From Falsiroseomonas stagni DSM 19981 (GTDB lineage Bacteria; Pseudomonadota; Alphaproteobacteria; Acetobacterales; Acetobacteraceae), in the NCBI RefSeq assembly GCF_900114315.1, contig NZ_FOSQ01000001.1, forward strand, positions 186,001 through 250,000: a DNA stretch of 64,000 bases, read 5' to 3'. Below, in pieces: positions 34,476-43,209 of the stretch (position 1 is its first letter; every line of letters begins with the position of its first letter). The notes under the pieces are model-generated. The model had not been told where the DNA came from. It was given only the letters and a program-made list of their open reading frames with translations, and did not search any database. The position numbers were made by a program, and so were the translations under genes.

Positions 34476-35455
34476 CATCGCCGCTTCGCCTGACCATCGG
34501 CGTCTCCGATTGCGACCGTGCCCGCGCGCTGGCGGAAGGCCGCGTGCCGATCGCTTGTGTCGAGGCAGCGACGACCGTCATGCCGCTGCAGCCGCTATTC
34601 AACCTGCAGATGACCACCCATGAATTCGATTGCTGCGAATTCCCGATCGCCACCTGGCTGCGGCATTTCGACCGGCCGGTGCAGGATTACGTCGGCATCC
34701 CCGTCTTCCCCTCCCGCCATTTCCGCTTCTCCTGCGTCTATGTGAACAAGGCGAAGGGGCTGACGAAGCCCGCGGACCTCGCGGGCAGGCGCGTCGGCGC
34801 CATGGTGTGGGACATGGCCGCCGCGGTCTGGCTGCGCGGCATCTTCGCGGAGTACTACGGCCTTCCCGTCGCCGCGCCGATCTATGTCAATGCGGGGCTG
34901 AACGCGGCTCGCGCGGGGGAGGACCATCCGCAGGACTATCCGCCCGGCGTCACCATCGAACATGTCACGGACAGGTCGCTGTCGGCGATGCTGGAGAGCG
35001 GCGAGATCGATGCGATCTACACCGCCCGCGCGCCCGACAGCTTTTTCGAGTCACCCGACAAGGTCGGACGGCTCTTCGCCGATCCGATGGCGGCGGAGAT
35101 CGACTATTTCCAGCGTTCCGGCATCTTCCCGCCGATGCACCTGGTGGCAGTGAAGAAGCCCATCGCCGAGGCGAATCCCTGGCTGCCACGCGCGCTCTAC
35201 GACGCCTTCGCCGAATCGCAGCGCCAGTCGCGGCTGCGGCTGCATGACAGCGCGACGCTCGCCTTCGGCCTGCCCTTCCTGGTGCAACACCTTGAGGAGA
35301 CGGAGCGCGTGTTGGGCGCGGATTTCTGGTCCACCGGCTTCGCCGCCAACCGCCACGTCTTCGCGACGCTGATCCGTTACATGCGGGATGAGGGACTGCT
35401 GAAGCGCGACCTGGCGCCGGAGGATCTGTTCCCTGCTTCCCTGCTGGAAACCTGA
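34472..35455 (+). CDS. 4,5-dihydroxyphthalate decarboxylase-like protein
   Basis: A 327-residue protein with the two-lobed periplasmic-binding-protein fold but no signal peptide, as in the 4,5-dihydroxyphthalate decarboxylase family. Segments: LTIGVSDCDRARAL at the start, FDCCEFPIATWLRHF, PVFPSRHFRFSCVYVN and LAGRRVGAMVWDMAAAVW, then the family's MHLVAVKKPI. It may decarboxylate a hydroxylated ring acid formed by the HpaB-type oxygenase. No other dihydroxyphthalate pathway gene is nearby, so the family name should not be read as its substrate. It overlaps the amidohydrolase stop. Confidence 0.82.
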   Translation: MTSPLRLTIGVSDCDRARALAEGRVPIACVEAATTVMPLQPLFNLQMTTHEFDCCEFPIATWLRHFDRPVQDYVGIPVFPSRHFRFSCVYVNKAKGLTKPADLAGRRVGAMVWDMAAAVWLRGIFAEYYGLPVAAPIYVNAGLNAARAGEDHPQDYPPGVTIEHVTDRSLSAMLESGEIDAIYTARAPDSFFESPDKVGRLFADPMAAEIDYFQRSGIFPPMHLVAVKKPIAEANPWLPRALYDAFAESQRQSRLRLHDSATLAFGLPFLVQHLEETERVLGADFWSTGFAANRHVFATLIRYMRDEGLLKRDLAPEDLFPASLLET

Positions 35456-35458
35456 CCG

Positions 35459-36469
35459 ATGGTCACGACCGATGACCGCGCGACGCGCGTGCGCGAATCC
35501 GCCCAGAAGTTCCGCGCGCCCTTCACGCTTGAGCCCTCGCTGGCACTGTATTGCCCGCAGGACAATGTCGACAGCCTCGCGCATCCCCGCATCAGGGCGT
35601 GGTTCGACTTCGTCGGCCGGGACTACAACCCTGTGCTGCCGGATGCGCCGCGCCGCGTGCTGCTGCTGCTGCCTTGTACGCGAACGAAGCCCTACATCCT
35701 GTCCACCGAGCACAGGCGCATCAATGCCGCGTTGATCGCGGCTGGCTTCGTGCCGATGGCGCCGGCCGATCCGACTCTGCTGGCGTTGCGGGAGGAGGGG
35801 GAGAGCGAGGCGTTGTTCAGCCTGGCGCCGCTGCTGCATCCCGATGGCATCGTGGTGCATCGCGCGGTCATCAGCGAACCGCTGGGCCTGGTGCCCTATG
35901 AGCACATGCTGGCCTATCCCGGCGGCGTTTCGCCGGCCGTGCTCTATGACGATCCCGGCCTGTTCGAGGAGCGGGGCAATGCGGTCTCCCCCTGGCGGGC
36001 TGACCATACCGCCGTCCGGGTCAGCGCCACGCGGTGGAAGTGGGGTCCCGCCGAGAAGCGCGCCTATGTCGTGATGCACAACGAGATGGCACGGGTGGTG
36101 GCGGAGGCCTTGGCGCGGTTCGGCGGCGTCTATACGCGGCGGATCAGCTGGGTGGCGCCGGGCCTCACGCATCGCAGCTTCGTCGTGGCGAAAGGTGAGC
36201 GCGCCGCCCATGGCATCGTCGCGCAGCGCCAGGTGGGGGCGGAGCGCTTGCCGCTGGTGGGCGCGAATGACCTGCTGCCGGCGGATCTGCGCCTGACGGC
36301 CTTGCCGACGCGGGACCAGTGCCAGGATGGGCTGTCGCGCCTGGCGGTCCGCCTGGGCAAGACCCCCGCGGAGGCTGCCGGCCATTTCGGCCGCGGTGGC
36401 GGTGACGCGACGCCCTTGGCGCTGCCCGAACTGCTCGCGGACCTACTGACGGCGCTCCGCGCCCATTGA
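35459..36469 (+). CDS. Stand-alone archaeosine-synthase-like (DUF5591) protein
   Basis: A 336-residue protein that carries the signature PC-x3-KPY-x2-S-x2-H exactly: PCTRTKPYILSTEH, residues 72-85. This motif defines archaeosine synthase ArcS and related archaeal proteins, where the enzyme adds lysine to the nitrile of preQ0-modified tRNA. The N-terminal part (1-60) has a CPQDNVDSLAHPRIRAWF segment of the same domain. No tRNA-ribosyltransferase or PUA domain is present. Being the last gene of a bacterial degradation cluster suggests an acyl, amidine or nitrile chemistry on a small molecule rather than on tRNA; that is inference. It starts 3 bases after the previous stop and is followed by two hairpins. 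Confidence 0.75.
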   Translation: MVTTDDRATRVRESAQKFRAPFTLEPSLALYCPQDNVDSLAHPRIRAWFDFVGRDYNPVLPDAPRRVLLLLPCTRTKPYILSTEHRRINAALIAAGFVPMAPADPTLLALREEGESEALFSLAPLLHPDGIVVHRAVISEPLGLVPYEHMLAYPGGVSPAVLYDDPGLFEERGNAVSPWRADHTAVRVSATRWKWGPAEKRAYVVMHNEMARVVAEALARFGGVYTRRISWVAPGLTHRSFVVAKGERAAHGIVAQRQVGAERLPLVGANDLLPADLRLTALPTRDQCQDGLSRLAVRLGKTPAEAAGHFGRGGGDATPLALPELLADLLTALRAH

Positions 36470-36476
36470 CGGTGGT

Positions 36477-36523
36477 GCAGGAGGCCGCTGCCTCCTGCCG
36501 GGGTCCAGGGGCGGCGCCCCTGG
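36477..36523. terminator. Double hairpin between the catabolic cluster and dnaA
   Basis: Hairpin one: GCAGGAGGC (36477-36485) with GCCTCCTGC (36490-36498), a perfect 9-bp stem with a CGCT loop. Hairpin two: CCAGGGGC (36505-36512) with GCCCCTGG (36516-36523). They fill the 61 bp between the convergent DUF5591 and dnaA genes and should end transcription both ways. The second hairpin is close in sequence to one at 50766-50786. Confidence 0.7.
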
Positions 36524-36530
36524 CCTTCCT

Positions 36531-38039
36531 TCACGTCTCCAGCATCCGCCGCAGCAGTTCCACGTCTTCCGCGAAGGCGCTGTCCGCCTGCATCAGCTCC
36601 GCCACGCGGCTGACCGCGTGCATCACCGTGGTGTGGTCCCGTCCGCCGAAGCGGCGGCCGATTTCCGGCAGGGACCGGCTGGTGAGTTGCTTGGCCAGGT
36701 ACATCGCCACCTGTCGCGGCCGGGCCACGTTGCGGGCCCGGCGGGGGGAGGACATGTCGGTCAGGCGGATGTTGTAGTGTTCCGCGACGCGCTTCTGGAT
36801 TTCCTCGATCGTCACGCGGCGGTCATGGGCGCGGAGGATGTCGTGCAGCACTTCCTGCGCGCCTTCCAGCGTCACGGGCCGGCCGAACAGGTTCGCGTGG
36901 GCGATCAGGCGGTTCAGCGCGCCTTCCAGTTCACGCACGTTGGACGTGATCTTGTGGGCGAGGAATTCCATCACCTTGGGCGGCACCGGCACGCCCTGGC
37001 TCTGTGCCTTGGCCTGCAGGATGGAGATGCGGAGTTCGTAGGTGGTGGCGTGCAGGTCGGCGACCATGCCGCAGCCGAGACGGGTGCGGAGGCGATCCTC
37101 GATGCCGGAGAGATCGGAGGGCGACTTGTCCGCGCTCACGATGATCTGCTTGCCGGCGTCCACCAGGGCGTTGAAGGTGTGGAAGAATTCTTCCTGCGTG
37201 TTGTCCTTGCCGATCAGGAACTGCAGGTCGTCGATCAGCAGCACGTCGACGCTGCGGAGGCTTTCCTTGAATTCCATCGTGGATTGGGACCGCAGTGCCG
37301 CGATGAAGCGGTACATGAACTTCTCGGCCGACATGTAGGCGACGGAGAGGGGTGGGCGGCCCTCGGCGGCGCCGATCTCCCGGATCGCCCAGGCGGCGGC
37401 GTGCATCAGGTGGGTCTTGCCCAGCCCGACGCCGCCATAGAGGAACAGCGGGTTGAAGCCCGGGCTGGCCGGCCTTTCCGCCACGCGGCGGGCGCAGGCA
37501 TAGGCGAATTCGTTGGGCTTGCCGACGACGAAGGTATCGAAGGTGAAGCGCGGGTCGAGCGGCGCGGTCCAGTCGCTGCGCGGGTCGGCGGGGCGCAGCT
37601 CGGCGGCTGGCGCGGCGCGGCCGAGTGGCTCCGCCAGGCCGGCGGGCGCCTCGGCGGGTTCGGGGGCGCGGATCGTGGCCGGGCGCGGCGCCTGGCGGGG
37701 CGCCTCCGCCACGGCGGGAGTCGCAGCGGGTGCGGGCTCGGCGGCGCGGGGTTCGGGCGTCACGCGGAAATCGACGCGGCGGATGGCGGGGATCTCGGCC
37801 TGCCAGAGCGCCCGCAGGCGGTCGCCGTAATGCCCGCGGACCCAGTCGCGCAGGAAACGGGTCGGCAAAAGAACGATCGCTTCCTCGCCCTGGATGGCGG
37901 ACAGCGTCATCTGGCGGAGCCAGGTGCGATACTCGACCTCGCCCACTTCCTCCCGCAGCCGGCCGCGGATGCGCGCCCAGACCTCCGCCAGCTGTGCCGG
38001 GGGGGAGGACGGAGACGACGGACCGACCGCATTCTCCAT
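36531..38039 (-). CDS. dnaA: Chromosomal replication initiator DnaA
   Basis: About 502 residues from the ATG at 38039; a GTG at 38048 would add three. Domain I (AQLAEVWARIRGRLREEVG) is followed by a long Pro/Ala-rich domain II (about 85-155). The AAA+ domain has Walker A GGVGLGKTHLMHAA, Walker B VLLIDDLQFLIG and sensor II VRELEGALNRL. Domain IV carries the DnaA-box reader GGRDHTTVMHAVSRV. It binds oriC and loads helicase. The alphaproteobacterial neighbour rpsT lies upstream. I see no cluster of DnaA boxes in the flanks, so oriC is probably elsewhere. Confidence 0.98.
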   Translation of the reverse strand: MENAVGPSSPSSPPAQLAEVWARIRGRLREEVGEVEYRTWLRQMTLSAIQGEEAIVLLPTRFLRDWVRGHYGDRLRALWQAEIPAIRRVDFRVTPEPRAAEPAPAATPAVAEAPRQAPRPATIRAPEPAEAPAGLAEPLGRAAPAAELRPADPRSDWTAPLDPRFTFDTFVVGKPNEFAYACARRVAERPASPGFNPLFLYGGVGLGKTHLMHAAAWAIREIGAAEGRPPLSVAYMSAEKFMYRFIAALRSQSTMEFKESLRSVDVLLIDDLQFLIGKDNTQEEFFHTFNALVDAGKQIIVSADKSPSDLSGIEDRLRTRLGCGMVADLHATTYELRISILQAKAQSQGVPVPPKVMEFLAHKITSNVRELEGALNRLIAHANLFGRPVTLEGAQEVLHDILRAHDRRVTIEEIQKRVAEHYNIRLTDMSSPRRARNVARPRQVAMYLAKQLTSRSLPEIGRRFGGRDHTTVMHAVSRVAELMQADSAFAEDVELLRRMLET

Positions 38040-38349
38040 AGGACGCACCTGCCAACCTCATGGGCCCTGACGGGCAATGTCGATGTGAACTGCGTGCTGC
38101 GGAGGACCCGCCATGGGGGGAGCAGTGGCGCGCTTTCCGGGGGGATGCACCCTGCTTCCCGGAACCTACAGCGCCACACTTGGCCCACGCAAATGATTAC
38201 TGCACCCTGACCAAGTCATGATCGTGAGGGTGAAAGTATTCAGTTTGCAGCACAGAAATGAGACCACGCAGAATCGCCCGACAGCCGGCGCCATTCATGC
38301 GCGCCGCCGGGTTGGATTGAACGAGGCTTGGAGAAGAACGCCGCAGTGT
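38040..38349. promoter_or_regulatory. dnaA upstream region
   Basis: About 310 bp between dnaA and the rpsT terminator, with no gene. It is relatively AT-rich at 38190-38275. An imperfect inverted repeat, CACCCTGAC (38203-38211) and GTGAGGGTG (38224-38232), 8 of 9 pairs, may be an operator. One GAATC at 38271-38275 is a possible CcrM (GANTC) methylation site, which in Caulobacter affects dnaA expression. I find no TTATCCACA-type DnaA box here. Confidence 0.45.
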
Positions 38350-38373
38350 CCGGCCGTTGCTGTCAACGGCCGG
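38350..38373 (-). terminator. Terminator of rpsT
   Basis: A perfect 10-bp stem, CCGGCCGTTG (38350-38359) with CAACGGCCGG (38364-38373), and a 4-base loop CTGT, 13 bases past the rpsT stop codon. There is no clear T run after the stem on the minus strand, but the position and strength fit a terminator. Confidence 0.75.
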
Positions 38374-38385
38374 CCAGGACGGGTA

Positions 38386-38664
38386 TCAGGCCTGGGCGGA
38401 AGCGCCGATGGCCTTGATGCGCGCAGACAGGCGCGACAGCTTGCGGGCCACGGTGTTGGCGTGGAACACGCCCTTGCCGGCCGCGCGCTGCAGTTCGGGC
38501 TGCGCCGCCTGGAAGGCCGTCGCCGCCGCATTCTTGTCGCCGCCGGCAATCGCCAGCTCGACCTTCCGGAGGAAGGTCCGGACCCGCGACTTGCGAGCGC
38601 GGTTGCGCTCCGTGCGCTTCTCGGTCTGACGGATGCGCTTGCGCGCGGAGGCCGTGTTCGCCAT
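38386..38664 (-). CDS. rpsT: 30S ribosomal protein S20
   Basis: A 92-residue, very basic helical protein: [20 protein letters not shown] at the start and [20 protein letters not shown] later, both standard for S20, which binds the 5' domain of 16S rRNA. The ATG at 38664 gives the family N-terminus; an upstream in-frame start would add non-conserved residues. In alphaproteobacteria it commonly sits upstream of dnaA, as here. A strong stem-loop follows it. Confidence 0.98.
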   Translation of the reverse strand: MANTASARKRIRQTEKRTERNRARKSRVRTFLRKVELAIAGGDKNAAATAFQAAQPELQRAAGKGVFHANTVARKLSRLSARIKAIGASAQA

Positions 38665-38839
38665 GGGTTGCTGTATCTGACCAGTCGGGATGTTTCGGGA
38701 GCCTCCGGGCGGACCCATCGGCGAAGGCGCGGTTTCTATCCCCCGGGCGTTGTCCGAGTCAATGGACGGACGTCACGCGGGGGCAACAGGGCGGTCACGT
38801 CCTGATCGTGACCGCCCGCGTGCCGGCGGCCGATGCCAC

Positions 38840-39616
38840 CTAACGGTTCGTGAAGGACGGCTTCCGCTTCTCCGCGAAGGCGGACATGCCTTCCTTCTGA
38901 TCTTCCGTGGAAAACAAGCTCAGGAACAGGCGCCGCTCGAAGCGCACGCCTTCCCGCAGCGTCGTCTCATAGGCCACGTTGATCGCTTCCTTCGCCATGG
39001 CGACGGAGGGCGCGGAGAGGCTGGCCATCTTCTCCCCCATCTTCACGGCTTCTACGATGAGGTCGGCCGCGGGAACGATGCGGCAGACCAGGTTGGCGCG
39101 CTCCGCCTCCACGGCGTCCATCATCCGGCCCGTCAGTACCATTTCCATGGCCTTGGACTTGCCGATGGACCGCACGAGGCGCTGCGTGCCGCCCGCGCCG
39201 GGGATGATGCCGAGGTTGATCTCCGGCTGGCCGAACTTCGCATTGTCCGCGGCCAGGATCAGGTCGCACATCATCGCCAGCTCACACCCACCGCCGAGCG
39301 CGAAGCCGGCCACGGCGGCGATCACGGGCTTCTGGATGGTCAGGACCGTTTCCCAGCGCTTGCCGATGAAATCGTCGAAATGGACGGCCGGGTAGGTCCG
39401 GTCCTTCATTTCCTTGATGTCGGCGCCCGCGGCGAAGGCTTTCGGGCTGCCGGTGATGACGATGGCGCCGACCGTGGGATCGGCATCGAAGCCGCGCAGC
39501 GCGTCGCCGAGCTCCGTCATCAGCTGGTCGCACAGCGCATTCAGCGCCTGCGGCCGGTTCAGCGTGATGACGCCGACGCGGCCTTGGGTCTCGACCAGGA
39601 TCATTTCGTAGGCCAT
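38840..39616 (-). CDS. Enoyl-CoA hydratase
   Basis: A 258-residue crotonase-fold enzyme that adds water to trans-2-enoyl-CoA in beta-oxidation. [17 protein letters not shown] begins the fold. The oxyanion-hole segments are [11 protein letters not shown] and [15 protein letters not shown], with the two catalytic Glu in CELAMM and in [15 protein letters not shown]. The ATG at 39616 (MAYEMILVE) is preferred to one at 39643. It lies 89 bp after mutM on the same strand and belongs to the conserved dnaA-rpsT-enoyl-CoA hydratase-mutM order. Confidence 0.95.
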   Translation of the reverse strand: MAYEMILVETQGRVGVITLNRPQALNALCDQLMTELGDALRGFDADPTVGAIVITGSPKAFAAGADIKEMKDRTYPAVHFDDFIGKRWETVLTIQKPVIAAVAGFALGGGCELAMMCDLILAADNAKFGQPEINLGIIPGAGGTQRLVRSIGKSKAMEMVLTGRMMDAVEAERANLVCRIVPAADLIVEAVKMGEKMASLSAPSVAMAKEAINVAYETTLREGVRFERRLFLSLFSTEDQKEGMSAFAEKRKPSFTNR

Positions 39617-39705
39617 GCGGCGACGCTCCCTTGGATGGCCCAAGGGGTAGCGCAGGACCGCCGGTGCCTCAACGTCGGTGCCTCAATGACGGAGCAGGGC
39701 CTGGG

Positions 39706-40605
39706 CTACCGCTGCGTCTTGCCGCAATAGAAGGTGCTGCGGCCGGACTGGACGATGCGCGCCACGCCCGTGCAGCCGCTGTCGGGGCCCGGGCAGAGGG
39801 GGCAGGGCTGGCCTTCGCGGTCATAGACGGAAAACCGGTCCTGGAACCGGCCCAGCTCCCCATCCGCCCGGACATAGTCGCGCAGCGACGACCCACCGGC
39901 GCCGATCGCCTCCTCCAGCACCGCCTTGATGGCGGGCACGAGCTTCGCCGCCCGGGCACCGGCGACGGTTTGGGCAAGGCGGCGGGGGGAGATGCCGGCG
40001 CGGAACAGCGCCTCTGCCACATAGATGTTGCCGAGGCCCGCCACCACGCCCTGATCCAGCAACGCGGCCTTGATGGGGGTCTTCTTGCCCGCCAGCGCCG
40101 CCGATAGGGCAGCCGCGGTGAAATCCGCCTCCAGCGGTTCCGGCCCCATGCCGTCCAGCAGCTTGTGCCGGTCCTCCTGGTCCGTCGGCATCAAATCCAC
40201 GCAGCCGAAGCGGCGGGGGTCCACGAAGCCGATTCGTGTGCCGTCCTCGGTCTCCATGAACAGGTGCTCATGCGCCTCCGGCGGGCCGTTATGGCCGCGG
40301 GCGTCGGAGAACCGGCCGGTCGGGCCCATCCAGGGCACCGGCGGGCCCTCCATCGGCCGGGCCACCATGCGGCCGGACATGCCGAGGTGGATCAGCAGGC
40401 TCTCCGCCGTGTCCAGCCGGGCCAGCATGTATTTGCCCCGGCGCCGGAACCCCACCACCCGAGCGCCGGTCAGCCTCTCCCCCAGTCGGGGCGGGAAGGG
40501 CCAGCGCAGGTCGGGGCGCGTGGTCTCGGCACGGATGATCCGGCGGCCTTGCAACACGGCCGCCAGCCCCCTCATCACCGTCTCCACCTCCGGCAATTCC
40601 GGCAT
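39706..40605 (-). CDS. mutM: Formamidopyrimidine-DNA glycosylase
   Basis: A 299-residue base-excision repair enzyme that removes oxidised purines such as 8-oxoguanine. The catalytic N-terminus is [13 protein letters not shown], where Pro2 is the nucleophile and Glu3 assists. The helix-two-turn-helix is in [21 protein letters not shown], and the C-terminal zinc finger is around 265-299. That finger is unusual: C268-x2-C271 is followed by a six-residue insertion with an extra Cys (C278), then TFYC at C294, but the expected last Cys (position 297) is Thr. The extra Cys may replace it. It is divergent from ubiE with 81 bp between. Confidence 0.96.
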   Translation of the reverse strand: MPELPEVETVMRGLAAVLQGRRIIRAETTRPDLRWPFPPRLGERLTGARVVGFRRRGKYMLARLDTAESLLIHLGMSGRMVARPMEGPPVPWMGPTGRFSDARGHNGPPEAHEHLFMETEDGTRIGFVDPRRFGCVDLMPTDQEDRHKLLDGMGPEPLEADFTAAALSAALAGKKTPIKAALLDQGVVAGLGNIYVAEALFRAGISPRRLAQTVAGARAAKLVPAIKAVLEEAIGAGGSSLRDYVRADGELGRFQDRFSVYDREGQPCPLCPGPDSGCTGVARIVQSGRSTFYCGKTQR

Positions 40606-40686
40606 TTTTTCTCCAGGCTGCCGCGGGATGGTGGCACGGCGGGGCGCTTGCTTGCCGGGAGGGGGCGCAAGTTGCAAGGTAGGCCG

Positions 40687-41424
40687 ATGACCGACACGAC
40701 CGATTTCGGGTTCCGGGAGGTTCCCCGCGACCAAAAAGCCAGCCTGGTGCGCCAGGTGTTCGAAAGCGTGGCCCCGCGCTACGACCTGATGAACGACCTG
40801 ATGTCGCTCGGCATCCACCGGATCTGGAAGCGCATCTTCGTCAACGCCATCGGTGCCTCCAAGCGGGAAACGCTGCTGGACCTGGCCGGCGGCACCGGGG
40901 ACATCGCCTTCGGCGCGCTGGCTGGCGGCGCGAAGCGGGTGATCCTGACCGATGTGAACCCCGCCATGCTTGAGGTCGCCCAGAAGCGGGCGCTGGACCG
41001 CGGCATCGTGGACGGCATCGACTACGCCGTGGTGGATGCCGAACACATTCCCCTGCCGGATCGCAGCGTGGAGAAGATCTCCATCGCCTTCGGGCTTCGC
41101 AATTGCACGGACAAGGACGCCGTGCTGCGGGAAGCGCGGCGCGTGCTGCGGCCCGGCGGGCGGTTCCACTGCCTGGAATTCTCCCGCGTCGAAATCGCGC
41201 CGCTGGCGAGCATCTACGACACCTGGTCCTTCAAGGTGCTGCCGGAGATCGGCGCACGCGTCGCCAATGACCGGGACAGCTACGAATACCTCGCCGAAAG
41301 CATCCGCCGCTTCCCGGACCAGGAAACGCTGTGCGAGATGATGCGCGCGGCGGGGCTGGAACGGGTGGCGCACCGCAACCTCTCGGGCGGGATCGTCGCG
41401 ATCCATACGGGATGGCGACTGTAG
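40687..41424 (+). CDS. ubiE: Demethylmenaquinone/ubiquinone C-methyltransferase
   Basis: A 245-residue SAM-dependent methyltransferase acting on the 2-polyprenyl-6-methoxy-benzoquinol ring. Motif I is [29 protein letters not shown] and [14 protein letters not shown] are UbiE-specific, and [17 protein letters not shown] is the conserved C-terminal box. The ATG at 40687 gives the family start ([15 protein letters not shown]). Usually ubiB follows ubiE in alphaproteobacteria; here the next gene is a thioesterase that overlaps its end by 13 bases. Confidence 0.97.
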   Translation: MTDTTDFGFREVPRDQKASLVRQVFESVAPRYDLMNDLMSLGIHRIWKRIFVNAIGASKRETLLDLAGGTGDIAFGALAGGAKRVILTDVNPAMLEVAQKRALDRGIVDGIDYAVVDAEHIPLPDRSVEKISIAFGLRNCTDKDAVLREARRVLRPGGRFHCLEFSRVEIAPLASIYDTWSFKVLPEIGARVANDRDSYEYLAESIRRFPDQETLCEMMRAAGLERVAHRNLSGGIVAIHTGWRL

Positions 41425-41900
41425 AAGCCGAAGCGCGGGTCCGTGCCGCCTTCGCGCGGCAGGGATTCATGCGCAACCTCGATGCGCGGATGGTCGAACT
41501 GTCCGCGGGCCGCTGCACCATCGAATGCGCCTTCCGCGACGATCTGACGCAGCATCATGGCCTGTTCCATGCGGGCGTGGTGACGACGATCGCCGACAAT
41601 GCCTGCGGCTTCGCGGCCCTGTCCCTGATGCCGGAGGGGGCGGAGGTGCTCAGCGTGGAGTTCAAGACCAGCTTCCTGCGCCCCGCTGCCGGCGTCGCGA
41701 TCGTGGCGCGGGGCGAGGTCGTGAAGCCCGGCCGCACGCTGACCTTCTGCCGCGCCGATGTCTTCGCGCGGGACGCGGCGGGGCGGGAGGTGCTGGCCGC
41801 CACCATGACCGCCACGATGATCGCCGCCGCCCCTGAAGCGCGTGCGACGCACGCGACGCTTGAAGCGCGTGCGACGCACGCGACGCCGGAGCCCCGCTGA
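41412..41900 (+). CDS. PaaI-type hotdog thioesterase
   Basis: A 162-residue hotdog-fold protein. The conserved acyl-CoA thioesterase segment is [23 protein letters not shown], and [15 protein letters not shown] is the second strand pair. It probably hydrolyses aryl- or acyl-CoA. The C-terminus is extended by two tandem copies of EARATHAT, which come from a 27-bp duplication and are unlikely to be part of the fold. The start overlaps ubiE and its stop shares one base with the coaBC start, so the three are one operon. Confidence 0.9.
   Translation: MATVEAEARVRAAFARQGFMRNLDARMVELSAGRCTIECAFRDDLTQHHGLFHAGVVTTIADNACGFAALSLMPEGAEVLSVEFKTSFLRPAAGVAIVARGEVVKPGRTLTFCRADVFARDAAGREVLAATMTATMIAAAPEARATHATLEARATHATPEPR
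41834..41887 (+). repeat. 27-bp tandem duplication in the thioesterase gene
   Basis: Two consecutive 27-base units (41834-41860 and 41861-41887) differing only at their last base. The first eight residues coded are identical in both. Each unit contains GTGCGACGCAC, itself a near-palindrome. The period is a multiple of three, so the frame is kept. Confidence 0.9.
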
Positions 41901-43075
41901 TGTCCCGCATCCTCCTGGTCGTCTCCGGCAGCGTCGCCGCCTACAAGGCGCTGGAACTGACGCGCCTGCTGCGGAAGGCGGGGCATGAGGTCTCCCCCAT
42001 CCTCACCGCCGGCGGCGCCCGCTTCGTGACGAAGGAAGCCCTGGCCGGGATTTCCGGCGCGCGGGTGCATGACGACCTCTGGGCCGCGGAGGCGGAGATC
42101 GGTCATATCCGCCTGGCGCGCTGGCCGGATCTGGTGGTGGTGGCGCCGGCCTCGGCCAACATGATCGCGCGCATGGCGAACGGCCTGGCGGATGACCTCG
42201 CCTCCACCGTGCTGCTGGCCACGCGGGCGCCGGTGCTGGTGGCGCCGGCCATGAACCCGGCCATGTGGGCGCATCCCGCGACGCAGGCCAATATGGCGGC
42301 GCTGCGCGCGCGCGGCGTGGCGGTGGCGGGGCCGGAGGAAGGCGCGATGGCGGAGCCCGAGAGCGGCCCCGGGCGCCTGGTGGAACCCGCCACCCTGGCC
42401 GCGACCATCGGGGCGATGCTGGCCGACGGCCCGCTGAAGGGCCGCCACGTCATCGTCACCAGCGGGCCGACGCAGGAAGCCATCGATCCTGTCCGCTACA
42501 TCGCCAACCGCAGCAGCGGCAAGCAGGGCCATGCCATCGCCGCGGCGCTGGCGGCCCTCGGCGCGCGCGTCACGCTGGTCAGCGGACCCGTGGCGCAGCC
42601 GGACCCCGCCGGAGTCACGGTGCGGCGGATCGAAAGCGCGCGCGAGATGCTGGCCGCGGTGCAGGCCGCGCTGCCCGCCGATGCCGCCATCTTCGCCGCC
42701 GCCGTCGCGGATTTCCGGCCCGAGGCCGCGCCGACGCAGAAGATCAAGAAGGAACCCGGCGCACCCCCGCCGGAGATCCGCCTGGCGCTGAACCCGGACA
42801 TCCTGGCGACCGTCGCGCAGCACGCCACGCTGCGCCCCCGCCTGGTGGTCGGCTTCGCGGCGGAGACGGAGACGGTCGTGCAACACGCCACCGCCAAGCG
42901 CCTGCGCAAGGGCTGCGACTGGATCGTAGCGAACGACGTCTCCGGCGATGTCATGGGCGGCGCGGAGAATGCCGTGCACCTCGTGACCGAGGCGGGTGTC
43001 GAGGATTGGCCGCGCCTGCCGAAGGAAGAGGTGGCGAGGCGCCTGGCCGCGCGCGTGGCGGAAGCCCTGGGCTGA
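41900..43075 (+). CDS. coaBC: Bifunctional phosphopantothenoylcysteine decarboxylase/synthetase
   Basis: A 391-residue bifunctional coenzyme A enzyme. CoaC domain (1-175): ILLVVSGSVAAYKALEL binds FMN, VVAPASANMIARMANGLADD is the PASANT-type stretch, and APAMNPAMW is the PxMNxxMW motif. CoaB domain (about 180-391): VTSGPTQEAIDPVRYIANRS binds CTP, with QKIKKE and IVANDVSG. In the substrate-recognition clamp the usual ACGE-type stretch reads AEPESGPGRLVEP, so the Cys reported as catalytic in E. coli Dfp is not there. I cannot tell whether that is a lineage trait. Its ATG overlaps the thioesterase stop by one base. Confidence 0.96.
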   Translation: MSRILLVVSGSVAAYKALELTRLLRKAGHEVSPILTAGGARFVTKEALAGISGARVHDDLWAAEAEIGHIRLARWPDLVVVAPASANMIARMANGLADDLASTVLLATRAPVLVAPAMNPAMWAHPATQANMAALRARGVAVAGPEEGAMAEPESGPGRLVEPATLAATIGAMLADGPLKGRHVIVTSGPTQEAIDPVRYIANRSSGKQGHAIAAALAALGARVTLVSGPVAQPDPAGVTVRRIESAREMLAAVQAALPADAAIFAAAVADFRPEAAPTQKIKKEPGAPPPEIRLALNPDILATVAQHATLRPRLVVGFAAETETVVQHATAKRLRKGCDWIVANDVSGDVMGGAENAVHLVTEAGVEDWPRLPKEEVARRLAARVAEALG

Positions 43076-43209
43076 CGCGACGGCCCGGGTAGCGGACCAC
43101 GCAAACGATGGACCGGGGCTCGCCAGGGCGTATCCTGGCCCCCATCTGCGACGCGCAACGAGGATTTCCCCCATGCTTTCAGCCTTCACCCGCAAAGGGT
43201 CTGCCCCTC

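Noticed and set aside
38040-38385. Chromosome origin next to dnaA
   Set aside because: No DnaA box cluster or AT-rich unwinding region is visible. In alphaproteobacteria the origin is often not beside dnaA.
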